A stretch of DNA of 64,000 bases, taken from Pseudomonas plecoglossicida NBRC 103162 = DSM 15088. Lineage in GTDB: Bacteria; Pseudomonadota; Gammaproteobacteria; Pseudomonadales; Pseudomonadaceae. Location: assembly GCF_000730665.1 (NCBI RefSeq), contig NZ_BBIV01000005.1, positions 124,001 to 188,000 of the forward strand. The letters run 5' to 3'. The translations under genes and the position numbers were made by a program. The first letter of the stretch is position 1, and each line of letters opens with the position of its first letter. A model generated the notes under the pieces. The model saw only the letters and a list, made by a program, of their open reading frames with translations, had not been told where the DNA came from and did not search any database. Below, one piece after another: positions 8,655-17,699 of this stretch.

Positions 8655-10541
8655 TTAGAAGTTCACGCCGAAGCTGAGGGCGACGAAGTCGCGATCATCC
8701 ACGGTGCTGTACTCGCCGTCGAAGAAATTGGTGTACGACAGGCTCGCGGTGTAGGTGTTCTGGTACTCGGCGTCCAGGCCCAGGCTGATTGCCTTGCGAC
8801 CTTCCTCGAAGTTGGCGCCCGGGCCCGGCGAGTAGCCGGACACGTCATGCGACCAGGCCACGTTGGGCTTGAGGTTGACCCCGGCGAACACGTCGTTGTA
8901 GTCCCAGATGACCCGGGCGCGGTAGCCCCAGGAGGTGCTGGTGGTGAAACCGTCATTCTCGCAGTTGCGGCTCAGGTTGGCGGTCGAGGCGCCCGGGCCT
9001 GCGCCGGCGATGGTGCCTGCGTTGAGCGCCTGGCAGGTATCGTTGCCGGCCGTGGGTGGCAGCGGGCCCGGGCCGAACACCGGGTCGCGGCCGTAACGGG
9101 TATCGTGCGCGCTCTCGAGGCCACCGACATGGGTGACGCCCAACTCGCCGACCACGGTCATGCGGCTGGCGCCCATCACCTGGTCGAAGAAGTGCGTCAG
9201 GGTGGTCTGGAACTGGGTGATCTCCTTGCGGCGATAGCCGTGCAGGTCCTCGCCCGGGGTACCGGTGAGCAGCGATGCGTTGCCCAGCGCGCCACCAATC
9301 GGACGTACGCCGGCGAACAGGATATCGGTGGTATTGAGCTGCACCGGCGCATTCGGCCGGTAGCTGAGCTCGCCGCTCCACGCGGTACCGGTAGGCAGCG
9401 TGGTGGAGAAACTCAGGCCATACAGGCGGATATCCTCGGGGTACTCGACGAAGTACTCCGAGTTGCCCGCCACGATCAGCGGCGCCAGCGCACGCAGCTG
9501 CGGCGGCAGTGCGCTCAGGCCGCCAAACACCGACGCAGGGGCGCCAGTGGCGCTGAAGATCGGCGCGCGGCTGTGGTAGTTCATGAAGTAGGCACCGAAC
9601 TCGGTGTCCAGCGGCTCGAACATGTAGCGCATGGCCACGCCGAACTGGCCGCTGTCGCGAGCATCGCGGTCGGCGCCACGCGCCACCATCACACCTTCTT
9701 CGTTGATGTCCACGCCCTGGGTGGCGAGGAACTGCTGGGCCGGCACCGGCACGGTACGGCTGCTGTTGAGCACGCGCAGGTTGTCGGTGCAACCATCGGC
9801 AATGATGTCGGGCTGGGAGAAGAAGGTACCGCAGTTGTCGACGACGGTCTGGTCCCACTCGATCTGGTAGAAGGCTTCGGCCGACAGGTTGTCGGTGAGG
9901 CTCTGCGAGATGTAGAACATGTTGACCGGAATCAGGCCTTCCTTGATCTCGGCGCCCGGGCGGCGGAACGCCGCCACATCGATCGGGTTGATCGAGTTGA
10001 TGCCGCCGCCGATGAAGGTGCTTTCACCCCAGCTCACCACTTGCTTGCCCAGGCGCACCGACCCAGGCTGATCGCCGATCGAGTAGTTGTGGTAGACGAA
10101 GGCGTCGAGCAACTGGGCGCCGGACGACTTGGCGCCTTCCTTGCGGCCGGAATCGCTGATGTCCTTGAACGGGCGGCTCTCGTCCTTCAACTCGAAGTCG
10201 TACCAGTACTTGCCCCGCACGAACACACCGGTATCGCCGTACTTCAGTTCGAGGTCATGGATGCCCTTGAAGATCTTCGAGAAGGTTTCGCCCTTCTTGA
10301 AGTTGAGGTGGCCATCGTCGGAGGTTTGTGACAGGCCCTTGCCGCCATTGTTGACCCCGATGAGGTTCTTGTTCGGGTTGGCGGTCGACCAGCTGGCCCC
10401 GACGGAGAGCGACGAGTCGAATTGGCCTTCGATTTCACCGATGTTGAAGCTGACCGCAAAAACCGGACTTGCGAGCGTGGAAGCAAGGCTGACCGCCAAG
10501 GGCAGCTTGGCCCGGCGCCAGATCGTGGTTGCAGATGTCAT
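8655..10541 (-). CDS. DUF1302 outer membrane beta-barrel protein
   Basis: A 628-residue exported protein. The start at 10541 has GGAG eight bases upstream and gives a proper signal peptide (basic MTSATTIWRRAKLPLAV, cleavage after SPVFA); the frame extends to 10661 but that part lacks a signal. Alternating beta strands and a terminal aromatic residue (FVALSFGVNF) fit an outer-membrane barrel insertion signal. The family pairs with DUF1329. It probably forms a channel or surface lipid handler; the acyl-CoA ligase upstream suggests medium-chain acyl substrates. Confidence 0.87.
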   Translation of the reverse strand: MTSATTIWRRAKLPLAVSLASTLASPVFAVSFNIGEIEGQFDSSLSVGASWSTANPNKNLIGVNNGGKGLSQTSDDGHLNFKKGETFSKIFKGIHDLELKYGDTGVFVRGKYWYDFELKDESRPFKDISDSGRKEGAKSSGAQLLDAFVYHNYSIGDQPGSVRLGKQVVSWGESTFIGGGINSINPIDVAAFRRPGAEIKEGLIPVNMFYISQSLTDNLSAEAFYQIEWDQTVVDNCGTFFSQPDIIADGCTDNLRVLNSSRTVPVPAQQFLATQGVDINEEGVMVARGADRDARDSGQFGVAMRYMFEPLDTEFGAYFMNYHSRAPIFSATGAPASVFGGLSALPPQLRALAPLIVAGNSEYFVEYPEDIRLYGLSFSTTLPTGTAWSGELSYRPNAPVQLNTTDILFAGVRPIGGALGNASLLTGTPGEDLHGYRRKEITQFQTTLTHFFDQVMGASRMTVVGELGVTHVGGLESAHDTRYGRDPVFGPGPLPPTAGNDTCQALNAGTIAGAGPGASTANLSRNCENDGFTTSTSWGYRARVIWDYNDVFAGVNLKPNVAWSHDVSGYSPGPGANFEEGRKAISLGLDAEYQNTYTASLSYTNFFDGEYSTVDDRDFVALSFGVNF

Positions 10542-10872
10542 CGACGCTACTCCATGTACTTTTTTTGTTATGGCAGTGAGTCCTTTCAAGAACGGTCCGT
10601 GAGACCGGTGTGCGGGCTTGCACCCGCGGCGACAGGTATTGCACCTGTCGCCCTCCCCCATTCCTGAAAATCCCCTGGCCCCGACTATAGCCAGCAGGCA
10701 CAGGTGCTTGATCCCTCTAAAGTGTGATTTGCGCGACGTCGCGCCAATTCAGTCGTTTATTTCCAGTTTGCACGCTGGCAGGGTTGAAGGATGGCGTAAT
10801 TTTTCCATTTTGCAACAAACAAACCGCTCTAGCTCGCGGGTCGCGTTCTGTCGCACGCGACCCGCGGTCTGC
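10542..10872. promoter_or_regulatory. Control region between acyl-CoA ligase and DUF1302 genes, with 14-bp palindrome
   Basis: This 331-bp gap holds a perfect palindrome, GCGCGACGTCGCGC, at 10731-10744, about 190 bp upstream of the DUF1302 start. It also holds two hairpins in the likely 5' leader: GCGACAGGT/ACCTGTCGC at 10629-10651 and GCGGG/CCCGC near 10612-10627. No gene is visible. The palindrome could be the operator for the neighbouring LuxR regulator or another dimeric regulator. This is inference. Confidence 0.45.
10836..10865 (-). terminator. Hairpin terminator after acyl-CoA ligase
   Basis: Ten-base perfect stem (GCGGGTCGCG/CGCGACCCGC, loop of ten) directly after the ligase stop at 10873. 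On the minus strand it is followed within 12 bases by a weak T-rich stretch (GGTTTGTTTG). It may terminate only in part, letting some transcripts continue into DUF1302. Confidence 0.5.
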
Positions 10873-12555
10873 CTAGACGGTGGACAGGAAGGCGCTGTTG
10901 CTGGCCTGCCACTGGACGATGTCCTGGCGGATGCGCTTCTTGTCGAGCTTGCCGACACTGGTCTTGGGAATTTCAGTAACAACGGCGATCTGGCTGGGAA
11001 TCGCCCACTTGTTGATATGCCCTTCCTCGACGAATGGCTTGAGGTGTTCCTTGAGCGCCTTGGCATCGATGGCCTGGCCGTCGCGCGCCACCAACAGCGC
11101 GAATGGGCGCTCGCCCCATTGCGGATCGGCCACCCCCACCACCGCCACTTCGCGCACGGCAGGGTGGCGGCTGATCAGGTCCTCGAGGTCGAGTGACGAG
11201 ATCCACTCGCCACCGGTCTTGATCACATCCTTGATGCGATCGCGAATATCGATGTAGCCCATGCCATCGAGCGTGGCGACGTCGCCGGTGTGCAGCCAGC
11301 CGCCCTGCCACAGCTCTTCGCTCTTCTCGGGCTCCTTGAAGTAGCCCATGGTCAGCCAGGGGGCGCGCAGCACCAGCTCGCCCTGGGTCTCGCCATCGGC
11401 CGGCAGGAAGTTGCCATCGCCGTCGACGATCGCCGCCTCCACCAACGGCACCGGCACACCGGCCTTGATCCGGTAGGTGACGCGCTCGTCCTCGGTACCC
11501 GCCTGCAGCTCATCGTTGAGGTGCGCGGCGGAGATCAACGGGCAGGTTTCGGACATGCCATAGGCCGCCGTCAACTGGATGCCACGGGCCAGCGCGGCCT
11601 GGTAGAGCGAGCGGTTCAGCGCGCTGCCACCGATGATGATCTTCCAGCCACCGAAATCCTGGCCCTGCGAACTCGGGCAGTTGAGCAGCATCTGCAGGAT
11701 GGTCGGTACGCAGTGGGAGAACGTGACCTTCTCCTCGCGCCACAGCCTGACCAGCATGTCCGGCTCGTAACGCCCGGGGTAGACCTGCTTCATGCCCAGC
11801 ATGGTCGCCGCATAGGGAATGCCCCAGGCATGTACATGGAACATCGGCGTGATCGGCATGTAGACGTCGTTGCTGCCGAGCAGGCGCACGCTGTCGATGC
11901 TGCCGGTCACCGACGCCTCGGCCAGGGTGTGCAGCACCAGCTGGCGATGGGTGAAGTACACGCCTTTCGGGTTGCCGGTGGTGCCGGTGGTGTAGAAGGT
12001 GGTGGCCACCGAGTTCTCGTCGAAGTCCGGGAAGTCGTACCGCGGGCTGGCCGCGGCGAGCAACTGCTCGTACTCGCCCACCAGCTCGGGCAACTCGGCC
12101 GTCTTGGTCTCGCCGTCGGTCAGCAGAAGGGTCTTCTCGACCGTGGTCAGCTGCCCGGCAATGCCCTGGTAGAGCCCGACGAAGTCACTGTTGACCAGCA
12201 CCAGACGGTCTTCGGCGTGGTTCATGGTGTAGAGGATCTGCTCGGGCGACAGGCGCACGTTGATGGTGTGCACCACCGCGCCGATCATCGGGATGGCGAA
12301 CATGCACTCCAGGTAGCGGTGGCTGTCCCAATCCATCACGGCCACCGTGTCGCCGGCCTTGACCCCGGCCTCGGTCAGCACGTTGGCCAGGCGCGCGATG
12401 CGCTCGGTGAGCTGTGGATAAGTCAGCCGCAACTGGTCGCGATAGACGATTTCGCGGGTTTTTTCATAACGGCTGCCGGACATCAGCAGGCGTTTGATCA
12501 ACAGGGGGAACGAATAGGCGCCCTCGGCGGGCTTGATAATGCGGGTCTGCAGCAT
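10873..12555 (-). CDS. AMP-forming fatty acyl-CoA ligase, AlkK-like
   Basis: A 560-residue cytosolic ANL-superfamily enzyme that activates carboxylic acids to CoA thioesters with ATP. Core motifs: P-loop TTFYTTGTTGNPKGV near residue 180, AYGMSE near 330, GWLHTGDVATLDGMGY near 425, and the C-terminal lysine in TSVGKLDKKRIR. The sequence type is the medium-chain AlkK group. The ATG at 12555 has AAGGGA upstream and fits the family N-terminus (MLQTRIIKPAEGAYSFPLLI); the open frame to 12669 does not. It lies upstream of the DUF1302/DUF1329 genes in the same direction, which suggests uptake followed by activation. Confidence 0.9.
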   Translation of the reverse strand: MLQTRIIKPAEGAYSFPLLIKRLLMSGSRYEKTREIVYRDQLRLTYPQLTERIARLANVLTEAGVKAGDTVAVMDWDSHRYLECMFAIPMIGAVVHTINVRLSPEQILYTMNHAEDRLVLVNSDFVGLYQGIAGQLTTVEKTLLLTDGETKTAELPELVGEYEQLLAAASPRYDFPDFDENSVATTFYTTGTTGNPKGVYFTHRQLVLHTLAEASVTGSIDSVRLLGSNDVYMPITPMFHVHAWGIPYAATMLGMKQVYPGRYEPDMLVRLWREEKVTFSHCVPTILQMLLNCPSSQGQDFGGWKIIIGGSALNRSLYQAALARGIQLTAAYGMSETCPLISAAHLNDELQAGTEDERVTYRIKAGVPVPLVEAAIVDGDGNFLPADGETQGELVLRAPWLTMGYFKEPEKSEELWQGGWLHTGDVATLDGMGYIDIRDRIKDVIKTGGEWISSLDLEDLISRHPAVREVAVVGVADPQWGERPFALLVARDGQAIDAKALKEHLKPFVEEGHINKWAIPSQIAVVTEIPKTSVGKLDKKRIRQDIVQWQASNSAFLSTV

Positions 12556-12716
12556 GGATATCCCTTCTTGAAAAGCGAACCGGACAAGTCTGGTATCTAC
12601 TGTAGTTCGCCAATGTGACGACCAAATCAGCCGAAGGAATGATTTGGCTGCCGAAGGTATGAGTGGCATTGTGCGGACTGACCGATCACCCCGTCATTGC
12701 CCCTGGAGCCTTACCG

Positions 12717-13682
12717 ATGCCCAGCCCGCGTCGCGCCGTGTTTCTCGATCACCAGTCCCTGGACCTCGGTGACCTTGACCTGTCCCCGCTGCACGATCAG
12801 TTCGACGAACTGCAGCTGTTCGCCTCGACCAGCCCCGAGCAGGTGGCCGAACGCCTGCAGGGCGCCATCGCGGTGGTGAGCAACAAGGTCATGCTCGACG
12901 CCGATGCCCTGGCAGCCAACCCCCAGCTCAAGCTGATCCTGGTAGCCGCCACCGGCACCAACAATGTCGACCTGGCGGCGGCGCGCGCCCAAGGCATCAC
13001 CGTGTGCAACTGCCAAGGCTACGGCACGCCCTCGGTGGCCCAGCACACCCTCGCCCTGCTGCTGGCCCTGGCCACGCGCCTGTGCGACTACAACCGGGCC
13101 GTGGCGGACGGGCAATGGGCGAAGGCCAGCCAGTTCTGCCTGCTGGACTACCCGATCGTCGAGCTCGAAGGCAAGACCCTCGGCCTGCTCGGCCATGGCG
13201 AGCTGGGTGGCGCTGTCGCGCGACTGGCAGAGGCCTTCGGCATGCGCGTGTTGAGTGGCCAGATCCCCGGGCGCCCGGCGCGCGACGATCGACTGCCACT
13301 GGATGAGCTGCTGCCTCAGGTGGATGCCCTGACCCTGCACTGCCCGCTGAACGAACACACCCGGCACATGATCGGTGCCCGCGAACTGGCCTCGCTCAAG
13401 CCCGGTGCGCTGGTGGTCAACACCGCCCGTGGTGGTTTGATCGACGAGCAGGCGCTGGCCGATGCCCTGCGCAATGGCCACCTGGGCGGCGCCGCCACCG
13501 ACGTGCTGAGCGTGGAGCCGCCGGTCAATGGCAACCCGCTGCTGGCCCAGGACATCCCGCGCCTGATCATTACCCCGCACAGCGCCTGGGGCGCGGTGGA
13601 GTCGCGCCAGCGCATCGTCGGCCAGCTCAGCGAGAACGCCCAGGCCTTCTTCGCCGGTCAGCCGCGCCGCGTGGTCTGCTGA
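12717..13682 (+). CDS. hprA: D-2-hydroxyacid dehydrogenase, glycerate/hydroxypyruvate reductase type
   Basis: A 321-residue NAD(P)H-dependent reductase that interconverts hydroxypyruvate or glyoxylate and the D-hydroxyacid. The nucleotide-binding domain sits near residues 105-285 with LGLLGHGELGGAVARL in place of the usual GxGxxG loop (GHGELG). Catalytic residues are visible: Arg in NTARGGLIDE, Glu in VEPPVNGNPL and His in ITPHSAWG. The start at 12717 has GGAG nine bases upstream; the earlier in-frame start at 12663 has none. It is divergent from the acyl-CoA ligase across a 160-bp promoter region. Assignment as HprA rather than another family member rests on overall resemblance. Confidence 0.85.
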   Translation: MPSPRRAVFLDHQSLDLGDLDLSPLHDQFDELQLFASTSPEQVAERLQGAIAVVSNKVMLDADALAANPQLKLILVAATGTNNVDLAAARAQGITVCNCQGYGTPSVAQHTLALLLALATRLCDYNRAVADGQWAKASQFCLLDYPIVELEGKTLGLLGHGELGGAVARLAEAFGMRVLSGQIPGRPARDDRLPLDELLPQVDALTLHCPLNEHTRHMIGARELASLKPGALVVNTARGGLIDEQALADALRNGHLGGAATDVLSVEPPVNGNPLLAQDIPRLIITPHSAWGAVESRQRIVGQLSENAQAFFAGQPRRVVC

Positions 13683-13736
13683 GCGTAGCGACCGGCTCTG
13701 CTACACTGCGCCACTTTTTTCCAGGAGGCGTCGTCC

Positions 13737-14735
13737 ATGGACCCGCGCAGTGAAGTGTTGCTCCGCCAGGCGGACCTGTTCCAGGGCCCGCTGCTGCTCG
13801 CCGGCGCCCCCGCCGACGGCCTGCTCGGCCAGTTGCCCAAGGCGCACGGCTGGACCTGGCATGCGGGCGATCAGGCCATGCTCGACAGCCGCTTCGCCGG
13901 CCGTAGCCATTACGGCGTCGAGGCGCCAACGGTCGCCTTCGACGCAGCCGTGTTGTTCCTGCCCAAATCCCGCGAGCTGGCAGCCTACCTGCTCAATGCC
14001 CTGGCCTCGCGCCTGGGGGGGCGTGAGCTGTACCTGGTGGGGGAAAAACGGGGTGGCATCGAAGGCGCGGCCAAGCAGTTGCAGGCGTTCGGCAAGCCAC
14101 GCAAGCTTGACAGCGCACGCCACTGTCAGCTGTGGCAGGTGACCGTGGAGCACGCGCCAGAAGCCAAGCCCCTGGAAAGCCTGGCCGAGCGTTTCCAACT
14201 CGATCTGGAAGATGGCCCGCTGCAAGTCGTCAGCCTGCCCGGGGTGTTCAGCCATGGCCGCCTGGACCGCGGCACGGCGCTGCTGCTCAAGCACCTGGAC
14301 AATCTGCCGGTCGGCCATGTGCTGGACTTCGGCTGCGGCGCCGGCGTGCTCGGGGCGACCGTCAAGCGGCGTTATCCACAGAGCCAGGTCACCTTGCTGG
14401 ATGTGGATGCATTCGCCGTGGCCGCCAGCCGCCTGACCTTGGCTGCCAACCAGCTGGAAGGCCAGGTGGTCAGCGGTGACGGCATCGACGCGGCGCCCCG
14501 CGAGCTGAGCCTGATCCTGAGCAACCCGCCGTTCCATACCGGTGTCCACACCAACTACCAGGCTTCCGAGAACCTGCTGAAAAAATCAGGCGATCATCTG
14601 CGAAAAGGTGGAGAAATGCGCCTGGTCGCCAACAGTTTCCTGCGCTACCAGCCGCTGATCGAAGGCGCCTTGGGCAACTGCCAGACGTGCGCTGAAGCCG
14701 ATGGCTTCCGTATCTACCGGGCAACCCGTGGATAA
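13737..14735 (+). CDS. rsmC: 16S rRNA m2G1207 methyltransferase
   Basis: A 332-residue SAM-dependent methyltransferase for G1207 of 16S rRNA. It has the RsmC two-domain plan: a degenerate N-terminal methyltransferase-like domain (1-160) and a catalytic C-terminal domain with motif [14 protein letters not shown] near 197 and motif [11 protein letters not shown] near 263. AGGAG lies about nine bases before the ATG. It starts 54 bp after hprA. The region just downstream is the leader of the next gene. Confidence 0.9.
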   Translation: MDPRSEVLLRQADLFQGPLLLAGAPADGLLGQLPKAHGWTWHAGDQAMLDSRFAGRSHYGVEAPTVAFDAAVLFLPKSRELAAYLLNALASRLGGRELYLVGEKRGGIEGAAKQLQAFGKPRKLDSARHCQLWQVTVEHAPEAKPLESLAERFQLDLEDGPLQVVSLPGVFSHGRLDRGTALLLKHLDNLPVGHVLDFGCGAGVLGATVKRRYPQSQVTLLDVDAFAVAASRLTLAANQLEGQVVSGDGIDAAPRELSLILSNPPFHTGVHTNYQASENLLKKSGDHLRKGGEMRLVANSFLRYQPLIEGALGNCQTCAEADGFRIYRATRG

Positions 14736-14774
14736 AATCAGGGCTTGCCGAAACCGTTTCGGCTAGGCAGAATC

Positions 14775-14975
14775 CGCACCGTCCTAGGGGAGTAGTCTCC
14801 CGCGAGCGCCCTGCTCGCCCGGCACCCGTCAACACACTTGGCCCACAGGCCATGGCGCGTGCGACCCACGATCTGCACAGACAGATCCAGGGTTTGACAA
14901 GACCTATGACACGCACACCTTACCCGGGGCGGGGAGGCTGTACGTGTCATAGCCGTGTCGACCCGCCCCCGTAGG
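14775..14975 (+). ncRNA. yybP-ykoY manganese riboswitch leader
   Basis: The 247-bp leader of the TMEM165/GDT1 gene contains the hallmark L1 sequence GGGGAGTAG at 14787-14795, a string of short hairpins, and the distal conserved purine/cytosine segment near 14908-14922 (ACGCACACCTTACCC) before GGGGCGGG. This is the arrangement of the Mn2+-sensing yybP-ykoY aptamer. GGGGCGGG (14925-14932) can pair with CCCGCCCC just before the start codon, near 14962-14969, a plausible expression platform occluding the ribosome site. The gene downstream is a known riboswitch target family. Confidence 0.85.
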
Positions 14976-14982
14976 AATCCTG

Positions 14983-15567
14983 ATGCTGGAATCTCTGTTG
15001 GTCCCCACCGCGATCGTCGCCCTCGCCGAAATCGGCGACAAGACGCAATTGCTCGCACTCATTCTCGCTGCCCGCTTCCGCAAGCCTTGGCCGATCATTG
15101 CCGGCATCATCGCCGCGACCCTTGCCAACCATGCCGCCGCGGGTGCGGTCGGCGCCTGGGTAGGCGGGTTCTTCAGCCAGACGGCACTGCACTGGATCCT
15201 TGCCGCGAGCTTTACCGCCACCGCGCTGTGGACGCTGGTGCCGGACAAGATGGATGACGACGAGAACCCGGCGCGCCGCTTCGGCCCGTTCCTCACCACG
15301 CTGATCGCGTTCTTCCTGGCCGAGATCGGTGACAAGACCCAGGTCGCCACGGTGATGCTGGCAGCCCAGTATCCGCACCTGATCATGGTCATCATCGGCA
15401 CCACCCTGGGCATGCTGATTGCCAACGTGCCGGTGGTACTGGCGGGCAACTTTGCCGCGGAGAAACTGCCGCTGACACTGATTCGCCGCCTGGCGGCTGC
15501 AGCCTTCTTCGTGCTGGCGATCGTGGCCGTGTACTCGGCAATGAAGGCCAGTGGCTGGGTGGGGTAA
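14983..15567 (+). CDS. TMEM165/GDT1 (UPF0016) family manganese exporter
   Basis: A 194-residue inner-membrane protein with six predicted helices. Both copies of the family signature E-x-G-D-K-(T/S) are present: IVALAEIGDKTQLLAL (about residue 13) and AFFLAEIGDKTQVATV (about 110). These acidic motifs coordinate the transported divalent cation. Bacterial members export Mn2+ (MneA-like). The manganese riboswitch in its leader supports this: high Mn2+ would turn the exporter on. It stands alone and is followed by a REP pair. Confidence 0.9.
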   Translation: MLESLLVPTAIVALAEIGDKTQLLALILAARFRKPWPIIAGIIAATLANHAAAGAVGAWVGGFFSQTALHWILAASFTATALWTLVPDKMDDDENPARRFGPFLTTLIAFFLAEIGDKTQVATVMLAAQYPHLIMVIIGTTLGMLIANVPVVLAGNFAAEKLPLTLIRRLAAAAFFVLAIVAVYSAMKASGWVG

Positions 15568-15611
15568 GGGGAAAAGCCTGGGACCGCGTTGCGGCCCATC
15601 GCCGCGGTTCG

Positions 15612-15678
15612 TCGCCACGACAAGCCGGCTCCCACAGGTACAGCGGTGTCAATGTGGGAGCCAGCTTGCTGGCGATTG
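15612..15678. repeat. Diverged inverted pair of Pseudomonas REP elements
   Basis: Two copies of the roughly 30-bp REP in opposite orientation: GCCACGACAAGCCGGCTCCC and GGGAGCCAGCTTGCTGGCGA. They sit between the convergent 3' ends of the GDT1 and M48 genes. The second copy carries compensating changes in both arms of its hairpin (CAGCTTGCTG), so the stem is kept. Confidence 0.85.
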
Positions 15679-15703
15679 GGCTGCAAAGCAGCCCGAAACG
15701 CAA

Positions 15704-16519
15704 TTACTTCTTGGCCGCCTCGTACAACGGCATCACCTTGGGAATCGCCGACTTCAACGAGGCGATCCGGCTTTCGGACGCCGGGTGAGTGCTCATGAAT
15801 TCAGGCGGCGCCCCTTCGGAAGCCTTGCTCATCTTGTTCCACAAGGTGATCGCGGCATTCGGGTCGTAGCCGGCCCGCGCCGAGAGCTCCAGGCCGATCA
15901 GGTCGGCTTCGTTCTCGTTGGCACGGCTGTTGGGCAGGGTCATGGCGTAGTTCACCACCTGGTCGGCCAGGGCGATGCTGCTCTGGCCCAGGCCAAACAG
16001 CGCACCGGCGCCCTGACGGGCCATTTCCACGCCATAGGCCTTGGACATCGCTTCACGGCTGTGCTCGCGCAAGGCGTGGGCAATTTCGTGGCCGACCACG
16101 GCGGCGATCTCGGCGTCGGTCAGCTTGAGCTGATCGATCAGGCCGGTGTAGACGATGATCTTGCCACCAGGGCCGCAGTTGGCATTGAGCTCGTCACTCT
16201 TGATCACGTTGACTTCCCATTGCCACTGCGCGGCATCCGGGCGGAACTTCGGCGCCTGGGCAATCAGCCGATCGGCGATGACCTGGACGCGCTTGGCATC
16301 GGCGCTGGACTTGTCCAGTACGCCCTTGGTCGACGCCTCGCCGAGCGTCTGCTTGTACGACTGGGCGTACATCTGGTTGACCTCATCGGTCGAGAGCATG
16401 CTGAACATGTACTGCTTGCGCTCGACGCCGACAGCACCGCCGCTGGTGGTATTCACCGCCTGACAGCCGGCCAGCAGGATGCCAGCACTGAGCAGACTGA
16501 CGACAAAAGACTTACGCAT
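15704..16519 (-). CDS. M48-family zinc metallopeptidase lipoprotein, YcaL/LoiP-like
   Basis: A 271-residue periplasmic protease anchored as a lipoprotein (signal 1-18, lipobox LLAGC). The zinc site HEIAHALREH with catalytic Glu sits near residue 143, and the third ligand is the Glu in NENEADLIGLEL near 201. Like E. coli LoiP/YcaL it lacks the C-terminal TPRs of BepA. It probably degrades misfolded outer-membrane proteins. GGGAG precedes the ATG. Monocistronic. Confidence 0.88.
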   Translation of the reverse strand: MRKSFVVSLLSAGILLAGCQAVNTTSGGAVGVERKQYMFSMLSTDEVNQMYAQSYKQTLGEASTKGVLDKSSADAKRVQVIADRLIAQAPKFRPDAAQWQWEVNVIKSDELNANCGPGGKIIVYTGLIDQLKLTDAEIAAVVGHEIAHALREHSREAMSKAYGVEMARQGAGALFGLGQSSIALADQVVNYAMTLPNSRANENEADLIGLELSARAGYDPNAAITLWNKMSKASEGAPPEFMSTHPASESRIASLKSAIPKVMPLYEAAKK

Positions 16520-16620
16520 GAAAACACTCCCTGATTACATGCGCAGTATCGTAGGCCTAGTCGCGTGGGGCCGCCATAGCCGCAGGGAAGATTTTGCCTG
16601 CCGGCGCAGCCCTGGCAACA

Positions 16621-17241
16621 TCAGGCCGGCGTCAGGCATTCCGGGGCATCGAGCTTGGGATCATTGACGAAGTTGGCCAGCGCCCGCTCGCGTAGCGTGA
16701 CCGGCGGGGCGGCCAGCAGTTCATGCAGCCGCGGCAAGGGGGTTTCAGGGTCTAGCCAGGCCGCCTGCCCTGCGTCATCGAGGATCAGCGGCCGGCGCTG
16801 ATTCATCGCCGCCTGGGTCACCACCGCGCAACTGAGCCACACCTGATCCTGAACCGGATACGCCTCCCACACCGCCGCAAAACACAGCGCCGAACCTTCT
16901 CCGGGCGTCAGCCAATAGGGGCGCTTGCGTACGCTACCGCGCCACTCGTAGAAGCCGTTGGCCGGCATCAGGCAACGCCGCTGGCGGAACGCCTCGCGGA
17001 ACATCGGTTGTTCGACCAAGGTTTCGGCCCGGGCGTGGGCCGGGGTTCGGGACAGGTCGGTGAGCCAGGCCGGCGTCAGGCCCCAGCGCGCCTTGGCCAC
17101 TTGCATCTGGCCGTCGAGCTGGCGCTGGATCAGCACCGAGGCACCTGGCGAGATGTTCCACTGCGCCGGCTGGCCGGCAGGGAAGCCTGGCAGCCCGGCG
17201 AGTGCCTGGGGCCAGCGAAACAGGGCGTAGCGTCCACACAT
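16621..17241 (-). CDS. YedK/HMCES (SRAP) family abasic-site DNA-protein crosslinker
   Basis: A 206-residue SOS-response-associated peptidase-fold protein. After removal of Met1 the N-terminal Cys2 (MCGRYALF) forms a thiazolidine with abasic sites in single-stranded DNA. The NISPG, RWGLTP, NARAE-equivalent (HARAET) and ANGFYEW segments are all present, including the catalytic Glu of FYEW. The position where E. coli YedK has the second catalytic His (IHDRMP) reads MNQRRP here, so it is apparently Asn. No clear ribosome-binding site, but the start is fixed by Cys2. Confidence 0.88.
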   Translation of the reverse strand: MCGRYALFRWPQALAGLPGFPAGQPAQWNISPGASVLIQRQLDGQMQVAKARWGLTPAWLTDLSRTPAHARAETLVEQPMFREAFRQRRCLMPANGFYEWRGSVRKRPYWLTPGEGSALCFAAVWEAYPVQDQVWLSCAVVTQAAMNQRRPLILDDAGQAAWLDPETPLPRLHELLAAPPVTLRERALANFVNDPKLDAPECLTPA

Positions 17242-17256
17242 GAGCGATTTCAGAAC

Positions 17257-17517
17257 CTAGCAGATCAAGGTACCGGGATAACTCTCCGGTTCGTCGCCGG
17301 CAAGCGGCTGGGCACCATTGTACGCATCGATCAGCTGCCGCGCGTAGCCGGCCTGCTCATCGGGTACTGCCAGGCCAAGCAGACCCTGCATCGGCAACTC
17401 GCCTGCAGCCCCCATCAGGTCACGGCCGACCAGGTGCACCTCGATGCCTTCACTGGCAAGCATGCCAGCCAGCATTTCAGCCTCCAGCAGGTTTTCCGGT
17501 TCGTAGATCCGCCGCAT
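17257..17517 (-). CDS. DUF2007 putative signal-transducing protein
   Basis: An 86-residue protein of the DUF2007 family: MRRIYEPENLLEAEMLAGML followed by a short alpha/beta domain resembling GlnB-like folds. No enzymatic motif. It directly follows the CPXCG gene: the start codon at 17517 overlaps that gene's stop by one base, so the two are coupled. Function unknown. Confidence 0.8.
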   Translation of the reverse strand: MRRIYEPENLLEAEMLAGMLASEGIEVHLVGRDLMGAAGELPMQGLLGLAVPDEQAGYARQLIDAYNGAQPLAGDEPESYPGTLIC

Positions 17518-17699
17518 CAGTCATTCTCGCCGTAGACGTCCAGCATCCACTCTTCGCCATGAACCTGCAGCACGAAGCGAATAGGCTTGCAGCACACCTG
17601 ACAGTCCTCTATGTACTCCTGGTCGCCCCCGGACAAGTCCACAGTGGTTTCGACTTCCTCGCCACAATAGGGGCAATCGTAGAACGCTTGTTCGAGCAT
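17517..17699 (-). CDS. CPXCG-motif cysteine-rich protein
   Basis: A 60-residue zinc-ribbon-like protein with CPYCGEE near residue 9 and CQVCCKPI near 36, four or five cysteines placed to bind one zinc. The family is conserved in gammaproteobacteria with no known function. It heads a two-gene operon with the DUF2007 gene and is divergent from the acyltransferase gene. Confidence 0.85.
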   Translation of the reverse strand: MLEQAFYDCPYCGEEVETTVDLSGGDQEYIEDCQVCCKPIRFVLQVHGEEWMLDVYGEND

